Position numbers and translations under genes: made by a program | Shown here: positions 1 to 9,198 of the stretch, piece after piece | Layout: each line of letters opens with the position of its first letter | How positions within the stretch are numbered: the first letter of the stretch is position 1 | Notes under the pieces: model-generated | Told to the model about the DNA's origin: nothing | Databases searched by the model: none | The model's input: only the letters and a program-made list of their open reading frames with translations | Source of the DNA: Candidatus Puniceispirillum sp. | Lineage (GTDB): Bacteria; Pseudomonadota; Alphaproteobacteria; Puniceispirillales; Puniceispirillaceae | Direction of reading: 5' to 3' | Assembly: GCA_028383305.1 (NCBI GenBank) | Contig: JAOEVD010000009.1 | Span: 23,723-87,722, forward strand | DNA length: 64,000 nt

Positions 1-664
1 CATAATCCAGCATGGTCATTAAAACCGGCTGGACGGTGACGCCTTGTCTTTTGATTGGAGCGCTGATCACACCCGGCTCAAGATAGGCGGTGTAGAGATT
101 TTCCAATTTTTCGGTTTGGCTTTGTTGGCGAATGACCAATGGCCCAAGTTTGGCATTCCAGCCAAAGCGAACGTTGGCATCACTTGGCTCAAGCGGTGCG
201 GAAATCTGTATTTTGCTGCTTCGCGGCAAAGTAACCGCAGGATTATCTTCAACCTCGATCGCATCAAGCTGGAAAGATAGCGGCCGGTTATCGGCAAGGC
301 CGTCCAGGGCTTTTTCAAAATCGGGCCATTGATCGGTGAATTTTTGCGCCAGTTGATCGGCGGTAAGGGCGCGAAGCGCGTCATAATCTTTGCCTTGCGG
401 CGCGTCATCGGTATCGCGTACGAGGCTGGCATCTAGACCGGCAAGAAATAATTCGGCATTCAGGTCAATCGTGATGGAAAGCCGGCCTAGCAAAGCCTGG
501 TCATCTGTCGATGGCGGCGCGCTGGTCATTGACAGATCAGCAACGGCAGGCCGGATTTCATGGGCAATCGCCGACATGGAAATCGCCGACATGGTCAAGG
601 GGCTAATCACAAACAAGCAAACCGCAAGAACCAACCGGTATGTTAGGGCTTTACAATTTTTCAT
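1..664 (-). CDS. HupE/UreJ-like exported protein, N-terminal part
   Basis: The frame starts at an ATG at 664 and stays open to the left edge, so about 221 residues are visible and the C-terminus is missing. It opens with a charged start and hydrophobic stretch (LVLAVCLFVISPLTM) followed by AHEIRPAVADL, the typical mature N-terminus of HupE/UreJ_2-type proteins. In that family an extracytoplasmic domain precedes membrane helices; no helices are reached here. The signal peptide contains an in-frame 15-bp duplication (MSAIS/MSAIA). It is divergent from the exported DUF4198-like gene with 59 bp between starts, so the two may share a metal-related role. Family assignment rests on the HEIRP start and signal peptide only. 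Confidence 0.6.
   Translation of the reverse strand, partial: MKNCKALTYRLVLAVCLFVISPLTMSAISMSAIAHEIRPAVADLSMTSAPPSTDDQALLGRLSITIDLNAELFLAGLDASLVRDTDDAPQGKDYDALRALTADQLAQKFTDQWPDFEKALDGLADNRPLSFQLDAIEVEDNPAVTLPRSSKIQISAPLEPSDANVRFGWNAKLGPLVIRQQSQTEKLENLYTAYLEPGVISAPIKRQGVTVQPVLMTMLDY
566..595. repeat. 15-bp tandem duplication inside a signal peptide
   Basis: AATCGCCGACATGGA at 566-580 is repeated at 581-595 with only the last base changed. It is in frame in the minus-strand HupE-like gene and doubles a five-residue unit of the signal peptide. Confidence 0.85.
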
Positions 665-723
665 CAATGGTCTGAAGTCTTTATGGAACATAGCTTGCTT
701 AACTTTACGGTGTTTTTGAGGGT

Positions 724-1644
724 GTGATGATTTTATATGCTGCTGGGGCGGTCTTGATTGCGGCGGTGAAACGGGTCGTCAGAATAATCGGGTATCTACC
801 AAAAGGGGCGGCGGCGGTTTTTTGGGTCGTTTTTATCCTACCTTTGCCATCACAGGCGCATGAATTTTGGATTGAACCATCTTCATTTCAGCCCGACCCA
901 GGCCAAAGCTTAACCGCAGATCTTTTAATTGGCACTGATTTTTTAGGCGCATCGGCAATTTATGTTCCCGATCAAATTGAAACATTCGCCTTGCTGGGAA
1001 CTGAGCCAAAATCGCAATCTGAACGATATGAAATTACTGGCCGCTATGGTGATCGTCCGGCGGGAAAAATGGCTTCCGGTTCGCCCGGGCTTCGTATCAT
1101 TGTTCATCAGACCGCCCCCATTCGCCTGACCTATAGTGATGCCAAAAAATTTGATGAATTTGCGCGCGAAAAAGGTTTTGATGATGCGCTTAACCAGCAT
1201 CAAGGTCGTGGCTTACCACTTGATAAAATTACTGAACGCTATCAGCGCTATGCCAAAAGCCTAATTGCTGTTGGCGGGCCTGAAAAAATGGGTACTGGAC
1301 AGGATCGGCATCTCGGTTTGGCAATCGAGCTTGTTGCCGAGGCCAACCCCTATCAATGGCCGCCGCTTCAATCCATGCCGGTGCGCGTCTATGCTGATGG
1401 AGCGCCGCTTGCCAATGCGCAAATCACTGTTTTTACACGGCATAATCCGCGCCATGTGGAAAAGGCAAAATACCAAACCGACAATGACGGACGAAGTAAC
1501 TTTCTACTATTGGCTGGACGGGACTATCTTGTCGATAGTGTGATTTTGCGGCCAATGGATGGGGCGATTGAATCGGGTGATGTCATGTGGGAATCGATTT
1601 GGGCATCATTGACCTTTCAGGTGCCAGCAAATCCGAAAATGTGA
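724..1644 (+). CDS. exported DUF4198/NikM-like protein
   Basis: 306 residues. The N-terminus has basic residues and a hydrophobic run ending PLPSQA, then HEFWIEPSSF, the start expected of DUF4198 proteins, a family often found with nickel or cobalt uptake genes and predicted to lie in the periplasm. A conserved-looking segment near residues 225-275 (VYADGAPLANAQITVF and a following DNDGRSNF) resembles the beta-sandwich domain at the end of this family. The ATG at 724 is preceded by GAGGG. No transport subunits are seen next to it, so the metal link is from family knowledge. Divergent from the HupE/UreJ-like gene, another protein type linked to nickel, which supports pairing the two. Confidence 0.7.
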   Translation: MMILYAAGAVLIAAVKRVVRIIGYLPKGAAAVFWVVFILPLPSQAHEFWIEPSSFQPDPGQSLTADLLIGTDFLGASAIYVPDQIETFALLGTEPKSQSERYEITGRYGDRPAGKMASGSPGLRIIVHQTAPIRLTYSDAKKFDEFAREKGFDDALNQHQGRGLPLDKITERYQRYAKSLIAVGGPEKMGTGQDRHLGLAIELVAEANPYQWPPLQSMPVRVYADGAPLANAQITVFTRHNPRHVEKAKYQTDNDGRSNFLLLAGRDYLVDSVILRPMDGAIESGDVMWESIWASLTFQVPANPKM

Positions 1645-1690
1645 CTAAACCCGAAAATGCGCATAAACCAATAAAAGTGAGACAGAATCC

Positions 1691-2959
1691 ATGACACAGA
1701 CCCATCCGATGATTGGCCGCAATCTGCGAATTGACTCAGACCGTTTATGGCAAAGCCTTATGGATATGGCAAAAATTGGCCCCGGTGTGGCTGGCGGCAA
1801 TAACCGGCAGGCGCTAACCGATGATGATTCGACCGCGCGTCATTTGTTTCAATCATGGTGCGAGGCCGAAGGCTTGTCGCTTAATACCGATAAAATGGGC
1901 AATATGTTTGCCCGCCGCGAAGGCAGTGATGCAAGCTTGCCACCGGTGATGGTTGGCAGCCATCTCGATACTCAGCCAATAGGCGGAAAATATGATGGGC
2001 CGCTTGGCGTTCTGGCCGCGTTGGAAATTATTCGCAGCCTCAATGAAGCCGGACTTACAACGCGCCATCCGATTGAAGTTGTCAATTGGACGAATGAAGA
2101 AGGCTGCCGTTTTGCCCCGCCAATGATGGCGTCGGGTGTTTTTGCCGGCGTGCATGATCTGGATTGGGCCTATGACCGCACCGATGCGGCAGGTGCGCGG
2201 TTTGGTGACGAGCTGGAACGGATTGGCTGGGTTGGTGACGCGGCGGTTGGCGGCCGGCCGGTTGCCGCTTTTTTCGAGCTTCACATCGAACAGGGACCCA
2301 TTTTAGAGGATTCAAAAACCGATATCGGTGTTGTGACGCATGGTCAGGGATTGAACTGGATTCGCGTTACCCTAACCGGCAAAGAAGCCCATACCGGATC
2401 AACACCAATGCCATCACGGGTCAATGCGGGGCTTGGCATGGCGCAGATCACGGTGTTGGCGCATCAGATTGCATTGGCAAATGCACCCCATGCGGTTGGC
2501 GCGGTTGGCCATTGTGAAATCTTCCCCAACTCAACCAATATCATTCCGGGAAAAGCGATCTTTACGATTGATTTTCGTAGCCCCGATCCGGCGGTGATCG
2601 CGGCGATGCATGATGAATTACGGACGGGTGCAAGCGCGATTGCCAAAACGCTTGGGCTTGGCATTGATTTTGAATTGGCGGGGGCGTTTGATCCGGTGGC
2701 GTTTGATCCGGCCTGTATCGACCGTGTTCGCGCGGCGGCAGACCGGCTTGGCTATTCGCATATGGATCTTGTTTCAGGTGCTGGACATGATGCTTTCTGG
2801 ATGAGTTGGGTGGCACCAACGGCAATGATCATGTGTCCTTGCGTTGATGGCTTGTCGCATAATGAAGCTGAAGAAATCAGTCAGGATTGGGCGGCAGCAA
2901 GCGCCAATGTTCTGTTTCATGCTGTTGTTGAAACCGCCGGTTTGGTCAGTGACGATTAG
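1691..2959 (+). CDS. M20-family Zn amidohydrolase (N-carbamoyl-amino-acid hydrolase / allantoate amidohydrolase type)
   Basis: 422 residues, normal for the hydantoinase/carbamoylase family. The metal site is complete: GSHLDT around residue 91, D102 in KYDGPLG, the NEEG motif near 135, HIEQGP near 204 and GLSHNEAE close to the end. GKEAHTGSTPM marks the dimerisation/lid domain. Such enzymes split N-carbamoyl amino acids, ureidopropionate or allantoate; which one cannot be read from sequence. A 15-bp tandem duplication inside the gene gives AFDPV-AFDPA. The downstream beta-hydroxyacid dehydrogenase starts 26 bp later and is probably co-transcribed. Confidence 0.88.
   Translation: MTQTHPMIGRNLRIDSDRLWQSLMDMAKIGPGVAGGNNRQALTDDDSTARHLFQSWCEAEGLSLNTDKMGNMFARREGSDASLPPVMVGSHLDTQPIGGKYDGPLGVLAALEIIRSLNEAGLTTRHPIEVVNWTNEEGCRFAPPMMASGVFAGVHDLDWAYDRTDAAGARFGDELERIGWVGDAAVGGRPVAAFFELHIEQGPILEDSKTDIGVVTHGQGLNWIRVTLTGKEAHTGSTPMPSRVNAGLGMAQITVLAHQIALANAPHAVGAVGHCEIFPNSTNIIPGKAIFTIDFRSPDPAVIAAMHDELRTGASAIAKTLGLGIDFELAGAFDPVAFDPACIDRVRAAADRLGYSHMDLVSGAGHDAFWMSWVAPTAMIMCPCVDGLSHNEAEEISQDWAAASANVLFHAVVETAGLVSDD
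2683..2712. repeat. 15-bp in-frame tandem duplication
   Basis: GGCGTTTGATCCGGT at 2683-2697 is followed directly by the same 15 bases with one change. It encodes AFDPV then AFDPA within the amidohydrolase and keeps the frame. Confidence 0.85.
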
Positions 2960-2985
2960 GCCGTGACCTTTGCATGGGAACGAAA

Positions 2986-3906
2986 ATGACAGATCAACAG
3001 GATAAAAATTCGGGCGCTGGCATCATCGGAATTATCGGACTTGGCAATGCCGGAAGCGCGATTGCGTCGGCCTTTGCCGCATTGGGCGAGGTTCACGGAT
3101 ATGATCAAAATGCCAGCCGGCGCGATGATGTAGCCGACAAGGGCATTGTCACACATGACCATCTTGGCGGGGTTGTATCACGGGCCGATGTGATCATTTT
3201 GTCATTGCCGCATCCCGATATTTCAATTGCGGTGACAACGCAAATCATGGCACAGCCAATCCGGCCAAAGCTGGTGATTGAAACCAGTACGGTTACGCCG
3301 CAAACCGCGATTGATTGCGCTGCTTTGGCGGCGGCAAAAAATGTGAGGTTTGTCGATGCGGCCATTGCTGGCGGCGTGGCCAGCATGGCGACCGGGCAAA
3401 TGACATTTTTCATGGGTGGCGATGATGCGGCCAAAGCCATGGCAAGGCCGGTTCTAGAACCGGTGGCGGCGGGCATTTATGATCTTGGTAATCTTGGTGC
3501 GGGCATGGGGATTAAAGTTGTCAATAATGCGGTGATGCATGCGCTTATGGTGGTGCTGATCGAAGCTTTTGCCATGTCAAAGAAGCTTGGCGTTCCAAGC
3601 GACACGCTGATTTCGATCCTGAACCGCGAAGAAGGCATGCTTCGCCCGCTGGTTCACCGTGTTCAAGAGCGAATGAAATATGCCGATTTTGAGGGCGGTA
3701 TGTCGGTCACGAATGCGCGCAAGGATTCCTGTCTCGCATTGGCAACAGCCCAACAGATGGGGGTGCCGCTTTTTGCCATTTCGGCATCGCATACACCTTA
3801 TGAAATTGCCGAGGCTAATGGGCTTGGCGATGCTGATTATGCGGCTTTGTCACGCTTGTGGGAAGAATGGGCGCATGTCATTTTCAAAGAAGCTGATAAG
3901 CCCTAA
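2986..3906 (+). CDS. NAD(P)-dependent beta-hydroxyacid dehydrogenase (HIBADH/GarR family)
   Basis: About 306 residues from the ATG at 2986, which has GGGAA five bases upstream; an in-frame ATG at 2974 is the alternative. The N-terminus carries a Rossmann loop (GIIGLGNAGSAIA). The substrate motif DAAIAGGVASMATG, and GMGIKVVNN with the catalytic lysine, follow as in 3-hydroxyisobutyrate, tartronate-semialdehyde and related dehydrogenases. The all-alpha C-terminal half has EAFAMSKKLG. Substrate is not evident. Coupling to the amidohydrolase suggests a pathway that frees and then oxidises or reduces a small hydroxyacid. Confidence 0.85.
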   Translation: MTDQQDKNSGAGIIGIIGLGNAGSAIASAFAALGEVHGYDQNASRRDDVADKGIVTHDHLGGVVSRADVIILSLPHPDISIAVTTQIMAQPIRPKLVIETSTVTPQTAIDCAALAAAKNVRFVDAAIAGGVASMATGQMTFFMGGDDAAKAMARPVLEPVAAGIYDLGNLGAGMGIKVVNNAVMHALMVVLIEAFAMSKKLGVPSDTLISILNREEGMLRPLVHRVQERMKYADFEGGMSVTNARKDSCLALATAQQMGVPLFAISASHTPYEIAEANGLGDADYAALSRLWEEWAHVIFKEADKP

Positions 3907-3930
3907 TCTGCGAACCCCAATCACAAATGA

Positions 3931-5721
3931 CTATAGCCAGTCAGGCTGCATCGCCAATATTGCTGCATCACCATCGGCAATGGTGCGGGCAAGCGCAAAC
4001 AGCTTTGGCAGATGATGCGTTATATAGATTTGCATTGTGGTGATTTTGATCGTCATGAAATCATCATTGCCAATTGTGCCGGTTTCGCCATTGGCGATGG
4101 CATCTGCTGCCGCTGCGCCAGATCGTGCCATCAGCCACCCACCGGTCAATGTGCCAAGAAGCATCAGATAATTACTTGCGGCTGCGGCTGGTCGGCGCGG
4201 TGAATTGGCACTGCCAATGATGCTGGCGGTGGCGGTGCGGGCGGTTTCATTGGCTTCGATAACTGATTTTACCGCCGCCGAAATAGCGGCATCCGGATGG
4301 GTTTTCAAGGCTGTCATATCTTGGTCAATTTCATCAAAAAGGCTGGTGACCGCCGCGCCATTATCACGAATGGTTTTGCGGAAAACCAGATCATTGGCCT
4401 GAATTGCGGTTGTGCCTTCATAGATTGGCAGAATGCGGGCATCGCGATAATGCTGGGCGGCGCCGGTTTCTTCGATAAAGCCCATGCCGCCATGAATCTG
4501 CAAGGCATCCGAGGTGATTTGCTGGGCGCGTTCGGTCATCCAACCCTTGATCACGGGAATGAGCAAACCAACGCGGGCTTCAAGATCGGGCTTTTCAGCG
4601 TCACTGGCATGACGCGCCTTATCCATCGCTGCCGCGCCAATCATCATCAGGGCACGCATCGCTTCGATTTCGGCTTTTATCGTGCCAAGAAGCCGCAAAA
4701 CATCGGGGTGATGAACAATGGAATCGCCTTTTTTACCGTCAAGCGGCACGCCTTGAACGCGATCACGAGCATAGGTTTTGGCCTGTTGATAGGCGCGTTC
4801 AGAAATGGCAAGACCCTGCAGGCCGACCGCAAGACGGGCGTGATTCATCATGCCAAACATGATGTCGATTCCCTGATTTTCCTGACCGACAAGATAGCCA
4901 ACGGCACCATCGGTTTCACCATATTGCATAACCGCGGTTGGCGATCCCTTGATGCCAAGTTTTTTCTCAATCGACAGACAGCGAAGATCATTCGGCTTGG
5001 TGAAATTACCATCATCATCAGCAAGGAATTTCGGCACGATAAACACCGAAATACCCTTGATGCCATCAGGCGCATCGGGTGTGCGTGCCAGCACCAGATG
5101 AATGATATTTTCGGCCATATCATGTTCGCCATAGGTGATATAGATTTTCTGGCCAGAAATCAGATAATGATTCCCATTGGGAACCGCGCGGCTTTTGATG
5201 CCAGCAAGGTCGGTGCCGGCTTGCGGTTCGGTCAAATTCATCGTTCCGGTCCAGCGGCCTTCAACCATTGGCGGGATAAAGATATTTTGCAATTCAGGGC
5301 TTGCCGATTTTTGCAGGGCATAGATTTGGCCTTGCGTCAAAAGATGGCAAAGCGCAAAGGCCATATTGGCCGATTGCCATAATTCATTCACCGCGGTGGT
5401 CAGCGTCATTGGCAAATTCTGGCCGCCAAAATCTTCGCCAGCTTCCATGGCTGTCCATCCGCCTTGGCCCATTGCAGCATAGGCATCACTAAAGCCGTCA
5501 GGCGTGATGACTTGCCCATTATCTTGCCGTTTCGCCCCAGTCATATCACCGCTATGATTTAATGGCGCGATCACATCGCCAGCCAGCTTGCCAGCTTCTT
5601 CGAGAACCGCATCAGCAAGCTCTTGATTGACGTCATCATTGCCGATCAGCACCATCAGCGCGTCAAAACCAATGACCCGGTCAAGGACGAACTGATAATC
5701 TTCGAGGGGCGCTTTATACAT
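3931..5721 (-). CDS. long-form acyl-CoA dehydrogenase (DmdC/AcdX-like, with C-terminal extension)
   Basis: 596 residues, about 200 longer than a standard acyl-CoA dehydrogenase. The flavin and substrate core shows MNLTEPQAGTDL near 165, and the active-site region IYEGTTAIQANDLV carries the likely catalytic Glu. The tail after about residue 450 matches the extra C-terminal domain of this subfamily. Members include 3-methylmercaptopropionyl-CoA dehydrogenase (DmdC) and other medium/long-chain acyl-CoA enzymes; sequence reading alone cannot choose. It is the last gene of a minus-strand operon with the thiolase and FadB-like protein, with GGAG before its ATG. It donates electrons to ETF by family analogy. 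Confidence 0.88.
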   Translation of the reverse strand: MYKAPLEDYQFVLDRVIGFDALMVLIGNDDVNQELADAVLEEAGKLAGDVIAPLNHSGDMTGAKRQDNGQVITPDGFSDAYAAMGQGGWTAMEAGEDFGGQNLPMTLTTAVNELWQSANMAFALCHLLTQGQIYALQKSASPELQNIFIPPMVEGRWTGTMNLTEPQAGTDLAGIKSRAVPNGNHYLISGQKIYITYGEHDMAENIIHLVLARTPDAPDGIKGISVFIVPKFLADDDGNFTKPNDLRCLSIEKKLGIKGSPTAVMQYGETDGAVGYLVGQENQGIDIMFGMMNHARLAVGLQGLAISERAYQQAKTYARDRVQGVPLDGKKGDSIVHHPDVLRLLGTIKAEIEAMRALMMIGAAAMDKARHASDAEKPDLEARVGLLIPVIKGWMTERAQQITSDALQIHGGMGFIEETGAAQHYRDARILPIYEGTTAIQANDLVFRKTIRDNGAAVTSLFDEIDQDMTALKTHPDAAISAAVKSVIEANETARTATASIIGSANSPRRPAAAASNYLMLLGTLTGGWLMARSGAAAADAIANGETGTIGNDDFMTIKITTMQIYITHHLPKLFALARTIADGDAAILAMQPDWL

Positions 5722-5780
5722 GGTTCGGGCTCCGTAAAATCTGGATCAAAGCGAATGGTGACAGGCGTGGTCGATCCATA

Positions 5781-6962
5781 TCAGGGTTTGGCGTCGATGA
5801 TAACGCTGATCCCCTGACCACCGCCAATACACATGGTGGCCATGCCGTAACGTCCATTGATGCGGTGCAATTCATGAACCAGCTTTGTCATGATGATTGC
5901 GCCGGTGGCACCAACCGGATGGCCAAGCGCAATCGCCCCGCCATTTGGATTGACGCGATCTGGATCAAGGCCAAGCTGGCGCGATACGGCACAGGCCTGC
6001 GCGGCAAAGGCTTCGTTGCTTTCAACAAGATCAAGATCATCAATGGTCAGGCCAGCGCGTTGAAGCGCCATTTTGCTTGCCGGTACTGGCCCCATGCCCA
6101 TGATGCGGGGTGGCACGCCGCCAAACCCATAGGCAACAATACGCGCCATTGGGCTGGCTTTGTGCGTTTTTACCGCATCATCATTGGCTAAAATTAGCGA
6201 TGCCGTACCATCATTGATTCCCGATGAATTGCCAGCGGTGACAAGCCCGTCCTTGGCAAAGGCCGGACGCAATCCGGCGAGGCTTTGGCTGGTCGTATCG
6301 GCGCGGATATATTCGTCTTTCGCAAAAGCCACAATCTTGCGGCGTTGGGTCAACTCGATTGTGGTGATCTGACTGGTAAAATATCCAGCCGCATCGGCAT
6401 GCGCTGCGCGGCTTTGTGACTGGGCTGCAAAAGCGTCCATATCTTCACGGCTGATCTGATAGTCAGCGGCAATATTTTCGGCGGTTATGCCCATATGACC
6501 AATTCCAAACGGATCATGCAGCGCACCAGTCATCATATCGACAACCGCGGCATCACCCATGCGCGCGCCCCAGCGTTGCGCTGGCAGGATATAGGCACCC
6601 CGGCTCATCACCTCAACACCGCCAGCAAGCGCGGTATCGCAATCGCCAAGCTGGATAAGCTGGGTTGCGCTCACAATTGCCTGAAGGCCACTTCCGCATA
6701 AGCGATTGACCTGAAAGGCAGGGGCTGTTTCGGCAAGGCCAGCGCCAATCGAAATACAGCGCGGCGAATACATATCGCGCGGCTCGGTATGGATGACATG
6801 ACCATAAATCGCATGCTGAATAGCATCAGCGGGCACCCCAGATTTGGCAATCGCATCTTTGGCAACCGGAATGGCAAGATCAATTGGCGGCGTGTCTTTC
6901 AGGCTGCCGCCATAACTGCCAATCGCCGATCTTTGCGCCGCCAGAATGAAAATATTTGTCAT
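5781..6962 (-). CDS. acetyl-CoA C-acyltransferase (thiolase)
   Basis: 393 residues, normal thiolase length. The nucleophilic C89 lies in VNRLCGSGLQA, NEAFAAQ and ALGHPVGATGA supply the active-site Asn and His, and MCIGGGQG near the C-terminus holds the acid/base Cys. It would cleave 3-ketoacyl-CoA to acetyl-CoA and a shortened acyl-CoA, or run the reverse condensation. GGGGAGA precedes the ATG at an ideal distance. Middle gene of the beta-oxidation operon, 33 bp after the FadB-like gene and about 60 bp before the acyl-CoA dehydrogenase. Confidence 0.93.
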   Translation of the reverse strand: MTNIFILAAQRSAIGSYGGSLKDTPPIDLAIPVAKDAIAKSGVPADAIQHAIYGHVIHTEPRDMYSPRCISIGAGLAETAPAFQVNRLCGSGLQAIVSATQLIQLGDCDTALAGGVEVMSRGAYILPAQRWGARMGDAAVVDMMTGALHDPFGIGHMGITAENIAADYQISREDMDAFAAQSQSRAAHADAAGYFTSQITTIELTQRRKIVAFAKDEYIRADTTSQSLAGLRPAFAKDGLVTAGNSSGINDGTASLILANDDAVKTHKASPMARIVAYGFGGVPPRIMGMGPVPASKMALQRAGLTIDDLDLVESNEAFAAQACAVSRQLGLDPDRVNPNGGAIALGHPVGATGAIIMTKLVHELHRINGRYGMATMCIGGGQGISVIIDAKP

Positions 6963-6995
6963 GGTGATCTCCCCATCCGGTCATTTAATCTGTCT

Positions 6996-8933
6996 TTATG
7001 ATTTCGCCCAATTCAATGGGCCGCCGCGAAACCCCGGAAAACCAATGCCAAAAATCATGCCTGCATCGGCGCTGTCGACCGAATCAACGACACCGTCATC
7101 AACCGCTTGCTGGCATTCATCAATCATCGGTGCCAGCATGGATTTGACAATGCCTGCCATGATGGCGGCATCTTGTGGCTGGCGAGGGCGAATGGCGCGA
7201 TTGCCGTCCCAATCATAAAAGCCGCTTCCCGATTTCCGGCCAATCGTGCCTGCATCGCATTTTTCGGTTAGCAATGTTTTGGCGGCGGGGGCGATGCCAA
7301 GAACAACGCCAACATCAAGGCAAACATCAAGCCCGATTTGGTCGGCAAGTTCGATTGGCCCCATTGGCATGCCGAAATCGACCAATGCTTCATCAATCAT
7401 ATCGGCGTTTTCGCCAGCGGCAACCGCCTCAATCGCTTTGAAGATATAGGGAAGCAAGGCGCGATTGACCAAAAAGCCCGACGCCGATTTGCACCGGATT
7501 GGCATTTTGCCAATGCGTCCGGCAAACTGCATGCCGCGATTGACCATATTCTGGTCGGAAAATTTGGACCAGATCACCTCGACTAGCGGCAAAACCGGCA
7601 CCGGATTAAAGAAATGCAATCCAATCAGACGTTCAGGCGCTTTTAAGGTGGTGGCAATGTCTTCCAACGGGATGGCAGATGTGTTGGTTGCCAGAATGGC
7701 ATCGGGCTTGCTGGCTGCTTCCAAGGCTTGAAACACGGCCTGTTTGACAGCCAGCTTTTCGGCAACCGCTTCGATGATCAGATCGGCATCACCTGCGCCA
7801 TTGCCATCTTTATCAGCGCGAAGCCTGCTTTTTGCAGCGGCAATCTTATCATCTGTTTTCAGCCGCCGTTCGAATAGTTTTGCGGCGCGGGCAGTCGCAC
7901 CATCAATTGCCGCCTCATTCATATCGGTCAAAGTGACATCAAGTCCGGCCATCGCGCCAACCGCGGCAATATCACCGCCCATGACGCCAGCGCCAACAAC
8001 ATGCAAACGCTGGATACCACTATCGCCGCGTGCCGATTTACGAACAGCATCGGTAAGATAGAAAACACGGCGCAAATTCTTTGAAGCATCCCCAACCATC
8101 AATTCGGGGAAAATGCCCATCTCACCCGCCGACATGGCACCCGAATCATGCCCAAATGCAGCAACATGATCAATGATCGCGAAAGGTGCTGGCGTATGAT
8201 CGGCACGGGCGCGTTTCAAATAGCGCTCGCGTGCCGCTGAAATGGCGTTGGCATCGGCTGTGGTTTCGCGCTGGCTTCGCGCCGGTTTTGCGCCATTACA
8301 GGACAGCACCCATGCGCGCATCGCCATCGCCAGATCGTCAGCGCTATCGACCATTTCATCGGCAAGGCCGCTTGCGATGGCATCTTTGCTACCAACCGGC
8401 CGGCCGGTTAACATCATATCAAGAACGGCCTTGGCACCAATTCGGCCATAGGCGCGGCCAGTGCCGCCATAGCCCGGCATGATGCCAAGATTAATTTCAG
8501 GAAAGCCAAGTTTTGTTTTTGGTGAGGCGGTAACAAACAGCCGGTCAAACGCCAGCGAAATTTCCAGCCCACCACCAACAGCAATGCCGTCAATGCCAAC
8601 ACAGCTTGGCACAGCAAGCGCTTCAATCCGGTTAAAAAGCCCATGCACCAATTCCATATGATTGGCCACATCTGTCGCTGTTTTCAAGGTTTCAAATTCA
8701 TGGATGTCGGCGCCGTAAACAAAACCGCCGGGCTTGCCCGATAGCAGGGCCAGACCAGCCAGATGATCGGCGGCTTCCAGCTCGTCAATGAGGGTTGCCA
8801 GTTCATCCATCACCGCATGAGTCAGGACATTAACAGATTTTCCATCGGCCTGAATCTGCAACCACGCGATGCGATCATCATCAATGTTTATCGACCAATG
8901 CGAAAGATCGTTTCGGCTATCTGAATTAAGCAT
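6996..8933 (-). CDS. FadB/FadJ-like enoyl-CoA hydratase / 3-hydroxyacyl-CoA dehydrogenase
   Basis: About 645 residues from the ATG at 8933 (a GTG twelve bases upstream is possible). The N-terminal crotonase domain keeps both acidic residues (GGGLEISLA and PEINLGIMPG). The NAD domain begins LHVVGAGVMGGDIA near residue 315, and LHFFNPVPVLPLVEV carries the catalytic His. The C-terminal helical half is present and the total is somewhat shorter than E. coli FadB. First gene of the fad-like operon. A GTTAG-N10-CTAAC dyad just upstream overlaps a TATACA-like -10, which may be its operator. Confidence 0.93.
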   Translation of the reverse strand: MLNSDSRNDLSHWSINIDDDRIAWLQIQADGKSVNVLTHAVMDELATLIDELEAADHLAGLALLSGKPGGFVYGADIHEFETLKTATDVANHMELVHGLFNRIEALAVPSCVGIDGIAVGGGLEISLAFDRLFVTASPKTKLGFPEINLGIMPGYGGTGRAYGRIGAKAVLDMMLTGRPVGSKDAIASGLADEMVDSADDLAMAMRAWVLSCNGAKPARSQRETTADANAISAARERYLKRARADHTPAPFAIIDHVAAFGHDSGAMSAGEMGIFPELMVGDASKNLRRVFYLTDAVRKSARGDSGIQRLHVVGAGVMGGDIAAVGAMAGLDVTLTDMNEAAIDGATARAAKLFERRLKTDDKIAAAKSRLRADKDGNGAGDADLIIEAVAEKLAVKQAVFQALEAASKPDAILATNTSAIPLEDIATTLKAPERLIGLHFFNPVPVLPLVEVIWSKFSDQNMVNRGMQFAGRIGKMPIRCKSASGFLVNRALLPYIFKAIEAVAAGENADMIDEALVDFGMPMGPIELADQIGLDVCLDVGVVLGIAPAAKTLLTEKCDAGTIGRKSGSGFYDWDGNRAIRPRQPQDAAIMAGIVKSMLAPMIDECQQAVDDGVVDSVDSADAGMIFGIGFPGFRGGPLNWAKS

Positions 8934-8960
8934 GATTTCACCCACTCGTAACGTGTCTCT

Positions 8961-8980
8961 GTTAGAATGTATAACCTAAC
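8961..8980. promoter_or_regulatory. dyad upstream of the beta-oxidation operon
   Basis: GTTAG at 8961-8965 and CTAAC at 8976-8980 form a 5-bp inverted repeat with 10 bases between. On the minus strand it contains TTATACATT, a plausible -10 about 30 bp before the fadB-like start. A TetR- or FadR-type repressor site is a guess; arms are short. Confidence 0.35.
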
Positions 8981-9198
8981 AATCGCAAACGCCAGTGGTT
9001 GCTTGTAAAAAGATCAAGGCGCATTGCGCCGTTGGTTACAAAAGCAAGCTGATCATGTTGATGGTTGCAATATGCTTTTGGTTCGGCTTCTAATGAGATT
9101 GTTCGGCTGATGGCAGTGATAAAAACATAAAACCCAAATAATTCAGCGCGAGATTGATTGAGGCAAAAGCGTGCAGTGTAATCTGCGAGGGAGACAAG

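Noticed and set aside
4297..5382. 361-codon open frame on the plus strand
   Set aside because: It lies wholly opposite the long acyl-CoA dehydrogenase, whose motifs are complete; it is a shadow frame.
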